Positions 1-7,465 of a DNA stretch of 64,000 nucleotides are shown in pieces. Below the pieces are notes generated by a model. It saw only the letters and a list, made by a program, of their open reading frames with translations, made no database searches and had not been told where the DNA came from. The DNA comes from DASXHD01 sp036488725. GTDB lineage: Bacteria > Myxococcota_A > Polyangia > Polyangiales > Polyangiaceae. The number at the start of each line of letters is the position of its first letter. The first letter of the stretch is position 1. A program made the translations under genes and the position numbers. The stretch lies in contig DASXHD010000014.1 in assembly GCA_036488725.1 (NCBI GenBank), forward strand, positions 24,242 to 88,241. The letters are read 5' to 3'.

Positions 1-2
1 CT

Positions 3-224
3 TCGCTCGAGCCGAGCTACGTGCTCCGCGCGCTCGGCGCGTCGGACGAGCTCGCGCACTCGAGCATTCGTTTCGGCCTCGGCCGATTCAACACCCAAGA
101 AGAAGTCGACTTCGTCTCCGACCTCGTCGTCGACAAAGTGAAGCACCTTCGCGACATGTCCCCACTTTGGGAAATGCACAAAGAAGGAATCGACCTCAAA
201 TCCGTCCAGTGGGCGGCGCACTGA
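3..224 (+). CDS. iscS: Cysteine desulfurase IscS, C-terminal end (partial)
   Basis: This is the last 73 codons of a gene that begins before the window. The visible part reads SLEPSYVLRALG and SSIRFGLGRF, the conserved C-terminal region of IscS/NifS-type cysteine desulfurases. IscS is a PLP enzyme that takes sulfur from cysteine and passes it to IscU. The PLP lysine and the active-site cysteine lie upstream and cannot be checked. It ends 13 bp before iscU, in the usual ISC gene order, so it is almost certainly the first visible gene of that operon. Confidence 0.93.
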   Translation, partial: SLEPSYVLRALGASDELAHSSIRFGLGRFNTQEEVDFVSDLVVDKVKHLRDMSPLWEMHKEGIDLKSVQWAAH

Positions 225-237
225 CAGGAAAAAGCAA

Positions 238-633
238 ATGGCCTACTCAGAAAAAGTCATCGACCACGCCGAGCACCCGCGCAACGTCGGAACGCTCGAC
301 AAAGACGACCCCAACGTCGGCACGGGGCTCGTCGGCGCGCCGGCGTGCGGCGACGTCATGCGTCTTCAAATCAAAGTGAACGACGAAGGCATCATCGAAG
401 ACGCCAAATTCAAGACGTTCGGCTGCGGCTCGGCCATCGCGAGCTCGTCGCTCGCGACCGAGTGGATCAAAGGCAAGCGCGTCGACGAAGCCGAGCAGAT
501 CAAGAATTCGCAAATCGTCGAGGAGCTGAATCTCCCGCCGGTGAAGATTCACTGTTCGGTTTTGGCCGAGGACGCGATCAAGAGCGCGATTGCCGACTTC
601 CGCAAGAAGCAGGAAGCGAAAAAAGCGAAGTAG
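238..633 (+). CDS. iscU: Iron-sulfur cluster scaffold IscU
   Basis: This 131-residue protein matches the usual IscU length. The three cluster-ligand cysteines are C37 (in GAPACGD), C63 (FGCGSAIASS) and C107 (KIHCSVLAEDA), and the stabilising Asp is D39. The sequence LPPVK at residues 100-104 is the known recognition site for the HscA chaperone, which is encoded three genes downstream. IscU builds transient [2Fe-2S] clusters using IscS sulfur and hands them on with HscB/HscA help. The C-terminus is Lys-rich (KKQEAKKAK). It sits between iscS and iscA. Confidence 0.97.
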   Translation: MAYSEKVIDHAEHPRNVGTLDKDDPNVGTGLVGAPACGDVMRLQIKVNDEGIIEDAKFKTFGCGSAIASSSLATEWIKGKRVDEAEQIKNSQIVEELNLPPVKIHCSVLAEDAIKSAIADFRKKQEAKKAK

Positions 634-635
634 TC

Positions 636-1028
636 ATGACCGAAACGACCGCGACCACGCCGACTGCGCCGACCGAATCGAAAGGATCGATTTCGGTCAC
701 GCCGAAGGCCGTCGAGATGATCAAGAAACAGATCGCGAAGCGCGGCAACGCGAATACCGCGCTTCGGCTCGGCATTCGCGGCGGCGGGTGCTCGGGGTTT
801 TCGTACGTGATCGAGTTTCACGACGGCGAGCCGCGCGCGAAAGACAACGTCTTCGACTACAAGGCCGAGGACGGCACGCCGGTTCGCGTCGTGGTCGACA
901 AGAAGAGCCTGGTCTACTTGAACGGCACGACGCTCGACTGGGAGCAGACGCTCATGCAGCAAGGCTTCAAGTTCGTGAACCCGAACGAGAAGACGAGCTG
1001 CGGCTGCGGTCACTCTTTCACTGTTTAA
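636..1028 (+). CDS. iscA: A-type iron-sulfur carrier IscA
   Basis: This 130-residue A-type carrier has the three conserved cysteines: C52 in the GGGCSGF motif and C122/C124 in the C-terminal CGCGHSF motif. The core domain is preceded by a Thr/Ala/Pro-rich tail of about 16 residues that is not part of the fold. The ATG at 636 lies 2 bp after the iscU stop. The reading frame stays open further upstream, but only as a shadow of iscU. IscA accepts clusters from the scaffold and passes them to apo-proteins. A block of strong hairpins follows before hscB. Confidence 0.95.
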   Translation: MTETTATTPTAPTESKGSISVTPKAVEMIKKQIAKRGNANTALRLGIRGGGCSGFSYVIEFHDGEPRAKDNVFDYKAEDGTPVRVVVDKKSLVYLNGTTLDWEQTLMQQGFKFVNPNEKTSCGCGHSFTV

Positions 1029-1035
1029 CTAGCAA

Positions 1036-1124
1036 GGGGGCTGCTCGCCCCCTCGCGGCTTCGCCGCTTCACCCCTCGGGGGTTCGCCTGGCGGCTCACC
1101 CCGAATAGGGGGGCGTTGCCCCCC
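1036..1124. repeat. Cluster of four GC-rich hairpins between iscA and hscB
   Basis: The 110-bp gap between iscA and hscB holds four inverted repeats in a row. They are GGGGGC/GCCCCC at 1036-1052 (5-nt loop), GCGGC/GCCGC at 1055-1067 (TTC loop), ACCCC/GGGGT at 1071-1083 (TCG loop) and GGGGGGC/GCCCCCC at 1108-1124 (GTT loop). The last is followed by TTT. The final hairpin looks like a weak intrinsic terminator. Together they could attenuate transcription or stabilise the upstream iscSUA message relative to hscBA-fdx. The structure is visible in the sequence; the role is inferred. Confidence 0.7.
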
Positions 1125-1138
1125 TTTCCCCCCAACAG

Positions 1139-1648
1139 ATGTTCGATCCCTTCACCATTCTTGGTTTGCCGCGGCGATTCGACGTCGACTTGCGCGCGGC
1201 GGAGAAGAATCATCGCGAGCTTTCGCGGGTGCTCCATCCGGACAAGTATGCGGGCGGAAGCGCCACCGAGCGGCGTGAGGCGTTGACGAAGGCCGCCGAC
1301 GTGAACGAGGCGTGGCGCATCTTGCGGGATCCCGTGCGGCGAGCCGAAGCGCTGTTTCAGCTCGAAGGGATCGCGGTGGGCGAGACGAACGAGCCGAAGC
1401 CTGACCCCGAGCTCTTGATGGAAGTGCTCGAAAAACGCGAAGCGCTCGCGGACGCGAAGAACGAACGCGACGTCGACAAGGTCCGCGCGCTCGAGGCCGA
1501 GGTGGAAGCGCGCGAAAAGAAAATCGAAGAGACGCTCGCGAGCGCCAAGAGCTTCGACGGCGCGCTGGTCGCGAAGCTCGGCGAGATGCGATTTTATCGG
1601 CGCTTTCTCGAAGAAGCGTCGGCGGTCGAAGAGGAATTGGCCGGGTAA
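1139..1648 (+). CDS. hscB: J-domain co-chaperone HscB
   Basis: This 169-residue protein has an N-terminal J domain with the HPD motif at about residues 33-35 (LHPDKY), followed by a helical C-terminal domain (PKPDPELLMEVLEKREAL) typical of HscB. HscB delivers IscU to HscA and stimulates its ATPase activity. The length fits the family, at about 170 residues. The stop codon overlaps the hscA start by one base, so the two are probably translationally coupled. Confidence 0.94.
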   Translation: MFDPFTILGLPRRFDVDLRAAEKNHRELSRVLHPDKYAGGSATERREALTKAADVNEAWRILRDPVRRAEALFQLEGIAVGETNEPKPDPELLMEVLEKREALADAKNERDVDKVRALEAEVEAREKKIEETLASAKSFDGALVAKLGEMRFYRRFLEEASAVEEELAG

Positions 1649-3576
1649 TGCTCTTCGAAATTCACGATCCCAAAGCTGCGCCCAAGCCGATCGGAATCGA
1701 TCTCGGCACCACCAACTCGCTCGTCGCTTGCGTGCGGAACGAGAAGCCGGTCGCGATCGCCGATTGCAACGGCGAAATCCTTTTGCCGAGCGTCGTTTCG
1801 TACGCCGAGGGCGATACGGTCGTCGGGACGCCGGCGATGCGGCTCGCGAGCGAGCATCCGCGCGAGACGATCGTGAGCGTGAAGCGATTCATGGGCCGCG
1901 GCGCCGACGATCCGGAGACGCGGCGGCTAGGGCCATACGAGTTCGACGACTCGCCGGGCGACGTGAACACCGTTCGATTTCGCGTGCGCGGCAAATCGCT
2001 GACGCCCGTCGAGGTGAGCGCCGACATTTTGCGCGAGCTCAAAAGCCGCGCGGAGGACGAGCTCGATCGGGTCGGCGGCGCGGTGATCACCGTGCCCGCG
2101 TATTTCGACGACGCGCAGCGGCAAGCGACCAAAGACGCGGCGCGCCTCGCGGGGCTCGACGTCTTGCGATTGCTCAACGAGCCGACCGCGGCCGCGCTCG
2201 CGTACGGGCTTCAGTCCAAAAAGAACGGGCACTTCGTCGTCTACGATCTCGGCGGCGGCACGTTCGACGTCACCGTGCTCTTTCTCGAGGACGGCGTCTT
2301 TCAAGTGAAGTCGACCGGCGGCGACAGCCAGCTCGGCGGCGACGACATGGACCGCGCGATCGCGAACGAAGTGCTCGAGCAGCTCGGTTGGCTCGCCGCC
2401 GAAAAATCCAAGCCGCGCCAGCTCACCAAGAGCCCGAAGCTCACGCCTGCGGTCGTGCGACTCGTGCTCGATCAAGCGCGCGGCATGAAGCACGTGCTCA
2501 CGACGAAAGACGTCGTCGAAGCCGAGGTGCCGCTGCCGGATGGCGGGACGCGCGTCGTTCGGATCACGCGCGCGCGGTTCGACGAGCTGATCGCGCCGCT
2601 CCTCGAGCGCACCGGCGTCGCCTGCAAGCGCGCGATGAAGGATGCGGGCCTCAAGACGGGCGAGCTCGACGGCGTCATCTTGGTCGGCGGCGCGACGCGC
2701 GTGCCGGCCGTCCGCGCATACGTCGAAAAAATGTTCGGCAAGGAGCCGCTCGTCGACGTCGATCCCGATCAAGTCGTCGCGCTCGGCGCCGCGGTGCAAG
2801 CCGATTTGCTCGCGGGCGAAGGTCGGAGCGACGAAGTGCTCTTGCTCGACGTCATTCCGCTCTCGCTCGGCATCGAGGTCGGCGGCGGCGTGGTCGACAA
2901 GATTTTGCCGCGAAATACGACCATCCCGACGTCGGCGCGCGGCACGTACACGACGCAGCAGGACAACCAAACGGGCTTCGAGGTGCACGTCGTTCAAGGC
3001 GAGCGCGAGATGGTCGCCGATTGCCGGAGCCTCGCGCGCTTCACGCTGAAGGGAATTCCGCCGCTGCCCGCGGGGCTCGCGCGGCTCGAGGTCACCTTTC
3101 GCGTGGATGCCGACGGCATCTTGAGCGTGAACGCAAAAGAGACGACGACCGGCATCGAGCAGAGCGTGACGGTGAAGCCGACTTACGGTCTCGACGACGA
3201 GACGGTCGAGAAGATGTTGATGGATGCGCTCGATCACGGCGAAGACGACTTGCTCAAGCGCCGGGTCGCCGAAGGGCGCGTCGAGGCGCAGCGCATCCTG
3301 CTCGCCACGAACAAATCGCTCGAGGCCGACGCCGATCTCCTCGAGCCCGGCGAGAAGGGCGCGATCGAAACTGCGATGCGCGGCCTCGATGAAGCATGTC
3401 GCGGCGAAGACCCGCGCAAAATTCAAAACGGGATCGACGAGCTCGACCGCGTCACCAAAAGCTTCGCGGGACGCCGCATGAACCGCGCGATCGCGCGCGC
3501 GATCGGCGGCCGCAAAGTCGACGAAGTGAACCGCGAAGTCGAGCACGCGAAGGGCATCGAGCGAGCGCATGAGTAA
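1648..3576 (+). CDS. hscA: Hsp70-type chaperone HscA
   Basis: This 642-residue Hsp70 has the phosphate-binding motif DLGTTNS at about residue 19, a second motif YDLGGGTFDVTVL, and the adenosine motif VILVGGATRVPAVRAYV. A substrate-binding domain follows. Length and context fit HscA rather than DnaK, because hscB lies upstream and fdx downstream. It acts with HscB on IscU to release iron-sulfur clusters. Its end overlaps the fdx start by 8 bp. Confidence 0.95.
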   Translation: MLFEIHDPKAAPKPIGIDLGTTNSLVACVRNEKPVAIADCNGEILLPSVVSYAEGDTVVGTPAMRLASEHPRETIVSVKRFMGRGADDPETRRLGPYEFDDSPGDVNTVRFRVRGKSLTPVEVSADILRELKSRAEDELDRVGGAVITVPAYFDDAQRQATKDAARLAGLDVLRLLNEPTAAALAYGLQSKKNGHFVVYDLGGGTFDVTVLFLEDGVFQVKSTGGDSQLGGDDMDRAIANEVLEQLGWLAAEKSKPRQLTKSPKLTPAVVRLVLDQARGMKHVLTTKDVVEAEVPLPDGGTRVVRITRARFDELIAPLLERTGVACKRAMKDAGLKTGELDGVILVGGATRVPAVRAYVEKMFGKEPLVDVDPDQVVALGAAVQADLLAGEGRSDEVLLLDVIPLSLGIEVGGGVVDKILPRNTTIPTSARGTYTTQQDNQTGFEVHVVQGEREMVADCRSLARFTLKGIPPLPAGLARLEVTFRVDADGILSVNAKETTTGIEQSVTVKPTYGLDDETVEKMLMDALDHGEDDLLKRRVAEGRVEAQRILLATNKSLEADADLLEPGEKGAIETAMRGLDEACRGEDPRKIQNGIDELDRVTKSFAGRRMNRAIARAIGGRKVDEVNREVEHAKGIERAHE

Positions 3577-3934
3577 AGTGATCTTTCATGCGGTCGGCCA
3601 GACCTGGGAGTCCGAGGTCCCGGTCGGGTCGTCGCTCCTCGAAGCCGCGCAGAAAGTCGACGCACCCGAAGGGTTCGCGTGCGGCGGCGTCTGCGCGTGC
3701 TCGACGTGCCACGTTCACGTGAAGCGCGGCGCGAACCTCCTCTCCGAAATGGAAGACGAAGAGAACGACATCCTAGACAAAGCGTTCGACGTGCGCGCGA
3801 CCTCGCGCCTCGGCTGCCAATCGAAGATTCTGGTCGACGGCGAGATCGAGGTCGAGATCACGCGCGAGAGCCTCGACGCGTTCGAGAACGAGCATCCCGA
3901 GATGCGTGGAAAATACACGAAACGTCCGGCGTGA
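3569..3934 (+). CDS. fdx: ISC-type [2Fe-2S] ferredoxin
   Basis: This 121-residue adrenodoxin-type ferredoxin has the ligand pattern C-x5-C-x2-C: C38, C44 and C47 within FACGGVCACSTC, then C83 in LGCQSK. An extra cysteine lies at C42. In the ISC system it supplies electrons for cluster assembly. The ATG at 3569 overlaps the end of hscA. Its stop codon is inside a palindrome shared with the convergent cupredoxin gene. Confidence 0.94.
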   Translation: MSKVIFHAVGQTWESEVPVGSSLLEAAQKVDAPEGFACGGVCACSTCHVHVKRGANLLSEMEDEENDILDKAFDVRATSRLGCQSKILVDGEIEVEITRESLDAFENEHPEMRGKYTKRPA

Positions 3935-3949
3935 CGCCTAAGGCGTCAC
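3931..3949. terminator. Palindrome holding both convergent stop codons (fdx / cupredoxin)
   Basis: GTGACGCC and GGCGTCAC form perfect 8-bp arms around a TAA loop. The fdx stop (TGA, 3932-3934) and the minus-strand stop of the cupredoxin gene (3938-3940) both lie inside. There is no U-tract. It may act as a very compact bidirectional terminator or 3' mRNA-end hairpin; this role is inferred. Confidence 0.5.
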
Positions 3950-4420
3950 CTCGACGGCGCCGAACATTTGGGTCGGGTGGCTGAGACAGTGGAACCCGAA
4001 CGTGCCGGGCGCGTCGAAGGTGAACGTGACCGTGGTGCCGGTCGACGTCGTCTCGATCGGGCTCGGCGTGTCGCCGCCCGACGCCGCCATCGGGTGGCCG
4101 CTGAAGAAGAGGTTCCACGTCACCGTTTGGCCCATTTTGATGTGCACGCAGTTCGGCGAGTACTGCGCCGGGAGCGCGTCCATCGGGCCTTGAATGGTCG
4201 CGCCGTTGGCGGTCATGTCGGTGAACGACGTGCAGCCGTTGACGACCTCGGGCGGCGCCGCGGCGTCGGTGACGGGGTTCGGGTTTCCGGCGTCGCCGGG
4301 GGCGGACGAAGGCGCATTCGGCGAATTCGAGCTCGAGCCTCCGTCCTGTCCTGGAGACGGGTTGGTGCTCGCGCAGGCCGCAAAACAAAAACTCAAGGCA
4401 ACGACGTATCGAGCGTACAT
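3938..4420 (-). CDS. Cupredoxin-domain lipoprotein (plastocyanin-like)
   Basis: This 160-residue protein starts with a lipoprotein signal (MYARYVVALSFCFAAC). A low-complexity linker rich in Ser, Asn, Pro, Ala and Gly follows, then a single cupredoxin domain. Likely type 1 copper ligands are His in FFSGHPMAA and the Cys, His and Met in FGFHCLSHPTQMFGAV. The spacing matches the plastocyanin/azurin copper loop. It is probably a lipid-anchored blue copper electron carrier or copper-binding protein at the cell envelope. The ATG at 4420 is chosen because it begins the signal peptide. No redox partner is encoded next to it. Confidence 0.82.
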   Translation of the reverse strand: MYARYVVALSFCFAACASTNPSPGQDGGSSSNSPNAPSSAPGDAGNPNPVTDAAAPPEVVNGCTSFTDMTANGATIQGPMDALPAQYSPNCVHIKMGQTVTWNLFFSGHPMAASGGDTPSPIETTSTGTTVTFTFDAPGTFGFHCLSHPTQMFGAVEVTP

Positions 4421-4485
4421 GGGGTTCTCCTTTCGCTCGACCGAGAAGCTGCGCCCGCGCTCGCGGTGCTGCTTCTTATTCGCGC

Positions 4486-6843
4486 TTAGCCGTCTCTTAA
4501 TTCGATGCGCACCGCGGGATCGATCAGGTAACGCGATTGCGCGCGACGCAAACACGATCGGAGTCCGCGGCGCCTGAGCTCGGTCAACGCGACGTGCACG
4601 CGATTTTGCGCGGCGGCGGGTGTGGCGCGATCGTCGGGCCAGCCGGCGTCGCGGAGCTCGTCGAGCGTGAGACCGATGCCGGGCGCGCTGCGGTGCGTTT
4701 CGACGAGGCGCCATAGAAGACGGCGGAGCACGCGGCGGTTGCTCAAATCGCGCTGCGAGTCGCCCGGCGCGGTGAACCAGCACGCCTCGGGGCCGACGAC
4801 GAGGACGGGCGCGGAGGTGCCGTCGCGCGCGAGCGAGGACTCGATGAGGCGAACGGCGGTTCGTGCGTCGTCCGACCGCGCGGAGATGGCGCGCGCGTGG
4901 AGCAGACGCTCGCGCGTGAGGACGGTGTCGCCGTCGCGGGCCCAGTCGACGTAAGCGCGAAAAACTTCGAGCACCTCGAGCGCGCCGAAGTCGCCCACGT
5001 TGCGGAGCAAACGCGCGGCGCGCTCGCAGCGCGCGTCGGCGTCTTTGTGGTGGCCGAGCGCGGCGAGCGCCATCGCGAGGCGGCCGAGGCACAGACCTTC
5101 GGAGCGCGCGTCGGTGACGCATCGGAGCGCGGCGAGCGCCCGCTCGTGGCACGTTCGAGCCTCTTGGACGTCTCCGAGCTCGTGACAAAGAAGGCCGAGG
5201 CTCGTCCGTGCGATCGCCTCCATGCGGCGGCTCGCGGTCTGCTCGAGACGTTCGAGCGCGAGCTGGAACGTCGCTCGCGCGCGCGGCGCCGCGCCCATCT
5301 CTTGGAGCAAGACGGCCATGTTCGCCAAGAAAGTTCCCTCGAGCTGACGTTCGCCGGCCGCGCGAAACGCGGCGATCACTTCTTCGTATCGGCGGAGCGC
5401 TTCGTCGAAGTGGCCGACGTCGTGATCGAGCGCGCCGAGGTTGCCGACGATGCGCGCGCGCGTGACGCCTTCGTCCGAGAGCGCGAGCGCGCGTTCGTAG
5501 CCGCGCCTCGCCGCGTCGAGATCGCCGCGCTGGTGCTCGAGGACGCCGACGTCCGCCCAGAGCTCGGCCGCGAGCGCATGCGCTTCGTCGGCCAGCACGA
5601 GCGCGCGCTCGAGGTCCGCGCGCGCTTCGACGATCTTTCCGCGAAGGAGAAACGCGCGTGCGCGAGCGCGGAGGCCCCGCACGCGGAGCGCGATTTCGCA
5701 GCCGCTGGCGAGCTCGATGAGCTGGCCGAGTCGCTCGACGAGGGCGTCGGTGAGCGCGCTCGGCTCGGCGCGCGCGAGGGCCGCGATCGCGTCGTCGACG
5801 AACGCGCGGCCGGCCTCGCCGTCGCTCAGCGCCCAATCGAGCGCGTCGGCGACGTTCGCCGGATCGCACGCTTTCATCGCGAGATAATGACGCGCGTGCC
5901 GTCGCCGCGTGTCGGGCGCGTCGTCGCCCCGGTCGAGCGTCGTCGCGGCGTGGGCGCGGATCGACTCGAAAAACGCGAAGCGCACCGAATCGCCGTCGGG
6001 AATGCATCGAAGGAGCGATCGATCCCGCAGCGTCTGGAGCGCGTCCAAGAGCGTCGTGCCGGGCGCGGGCGCGACGACCGCCTCGGCGTCGTTCAGGCTG
6101 AAGCTCCCGCGAAAGACCGCGCACTGCGCGAGCACGCGAACCTGATTTTCGGCGAGCAGACGGACCGACGACTCGATGGTGCGTTCGAGCGCGCCTTCGC
6201 TTCCGAGCACGTCGAGCGGACGATCGATGCGCGCGAGGAGCCCGCGGATCCCGAGCACGTCGACGCGCGCCGCGGCGAGCTCGATGGCGAGCGGGATCCC
6301 TTCGAGACGCGAGACGAGCGCGTCGAGCTCGTCGGGATCGTCGCATCGCTCGGCGCCGACGCGATCGAGAAAGAGCGCCTTCGCTTCGGGCAGCGGCCGG
6401 ACCTCGTGCGCGAGCTCGCCCTCGAGCCGCAGACGGCTGCGCGAGGTCGTGACGAACGTGAGGTGCGGCGCGGCCGCCATCCACTCGGCGACGATCGCGG
6501 TCGCGCTCGCGACTTGCTCGAGGTTGTCGAGCACGACGACGCCGCGCGGCTCGGCGGCGAGCGCCGCGCTCACGCTCTTCGGGTCGAGCGCGCCCGCAGG
6601 CTGAAGTCCGAGCGCGTCGAGCACGCGCGCGCAAACTTCGTCGGCGCCGCGCGCCGTCACGAGATCGCAAAAGCGGGCCCGCGCCGTGCGCCGACAGAGC
6701 TCGATCGCGAGCCGCGTTTTTCCGATTCCTGGGGGCCCCCACAGCGTGACGAGCGGCGCGCCTCGCTCGCACAGAGCTTCGAGCTTCGCGAGATCGCCGG
6801 CACGCCCGACGAAGCGCGTGAGCGGTCTCGGCAAGCTCTTCAT
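4486..6843 (-). CDS. ATPase/TPR regulator with C-terminal winged helix
   Basis: This 785-residue protein begins with a STAND-type ATPase: Walker A is GPPGIGKTR, Walker B is GVVVLDNLEQV, and TSRSRLRLEGE is the sensor region. The middle (about residues 330-640) is helical TPR-like repeats. The last 90 or so residues (LRRLLWRLVETHRSAPG to YLIDP) read like an OmpR-type winged-helix DNA-binding domain. Related SARP/AfsR-like regulators carry that domain at the N-terminus, so the order is inverted here. It is probably a signal-responsive transcription regulator with unknown targets. The ATG overlaps the stop of the upstream lipoprotein gene (ATGA). Confidence 0.8.
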   Translation of the reverse strand: MKSLPRPLTRFVGRAGDLAKLEALCERGAPLVTLWGPPGIGKTRLAIELCRRTARARFCDLVTARGADEVCARVLDALGLQPAGALDPKSVSAALAAEPRGVVVLDNLEQVASATAIVAEWMAAAPHLTFVTTSRSRLRLEGELAHEVRPLPEAKALFLDRVGAERCDDPDELDALVSRLEGIPLAIELAAARVDVLGIRGLLARIDRPLDVLGSEGALERTIESSVRLLAENQVRVLAQCAVFRGSFSLNDAEAVVAPAPGTTLLDALQTLRDRSLLRCIPDGDSVRFAFFESIRAHAATTLDRGDDAPDTRRRHARHYLAMKACDPANVADALDWALSDGEAGRAFVDDAIAALARAEPSALTDALVERLGQLIELASGCEIALRVRGLRARARAFLLRGKIVEARADLERALVLADEAHALAAELWADVGVLEHQRGDLDAARRGYERALALSDEGVTRARIVGNLGALDHDVGHFDEALRRYEEVIAAFRAAGERQLEGTFLANMAVLLQEMGAAPRARATFQLALERLEQTASRRMEAIARTSLGLLCHELGDVQEARTCHERALAALRCVTDARSEGLCLGRLAMALAALGHHKDADARCERAARLLRNVGDFGALEVLEVFRAYVDWARDGDTVLTRERLLHARAISARSDDARTAVRLIESSLARDGTSAPVLVVGPEACWFTAPGDSQRDLSNRRVLRRLLWRLVETHRSAPGIGLTLDELRDAGWPDDRATPAAAQNRVHVALTELRRRGLRSCLRRAQSRYLIDPAVRIELRDG

Positions 6844-7415
6844 CGGCGCGGCACCGCGCGAACGGGCGCGACGTAAACGCGCCGCGGCGACGTCACGTCG
6901 GCGATGTCGACCAGAAGCTTTCCGTCGACGAGCCCGACGGGCTCCACCGGCGTCACTTGCATGACGTTGCACGCCGCGCCGCGCACGATCGGCGGGCGCG
7001 ACGAATCCTCGTCGAGCACGATCACGCTCGCCACACAGCCAGAATCGTCCGGGTCGTCTTGGTAGACGCCCGTCAAATTTGACTGCGACGGGTGTGCGCT
7101 CGCCCACGGGACGACCGTCCCATCGGGCTCGACGATCTCGCCACGCGCGGAGCCTGCGTCGACCGAGCCCTCGAAAAAGAATCCCGCGAGCTCCATGTCG
7201 AAGGTCCCGTCGTCGCCCACCTCGCCGACGAACCACCCCGGATACGGGTCGTGCGCGACGTCACCCGCGCAAACGTACGCCGCAATGTGCTCGCCGTCGG
7301 TGACGAGCGCGATCGAGACATCGTCGGCGCCGTCGTGCGCGCTCGTGACGAAGAGCGTCGCGCCCGTCGCCTGCTGGCAAGCGCACGCAAGAAATACCGC
7401 GCACCATCGAGCCAT
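6840..7415 (-). CDS. Hypothetical secreted protein, probable lipoprotein
   Basis: This 191-residue protein starts with a short hydrophobic signal (MARWCAVFLACAC); C11 or C13 is a plausible lipidation site. The mature part is acidic and probably beta-rich, with no family I recognise. It is translationally coupled to the ATPase/TPR regulator downstream (4-bp ATGA overlap), so it may be linked to that regulator's signal. No function is assigned. Confidence 0.6.
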   Translation of the reverse strand: MARWCAVFLACACQQATGATLFVTSAHDGADDVSIALVTDGEHIAAYVCAGDVAHDPYPGWFVGEVGDDGTFDMELAGFFFEGSVDAGSARGEIVEPDGTVVPWASAHPSQSNLTGVYQDDPDDSGCVASVIVLDEDSSRPPIVRGAACNVMQVTPVEPVGLVDGKLLVDIADVTSPRRVYVAPVRAVPRR

Positions 7416-7465
7416 GCCGAGCCCAATGCATGCGCCACGCCGAAAGGCTGGGTCGCACCGTCACG

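Noticed and set aside
1728..3392. 554-codon plus-strand frame inside hscA
   Set aside because: Frame-shifted reading of hscA, whose own frame has all Hsp70 motifs.
4897..6876. 659-codon plus-strand reading frame
   Set aside because: Antisense to the ATPase/TPR regulator, which has clear Walker motifs. The plus-strand product is low-complexity Arg/Glu/Ala.
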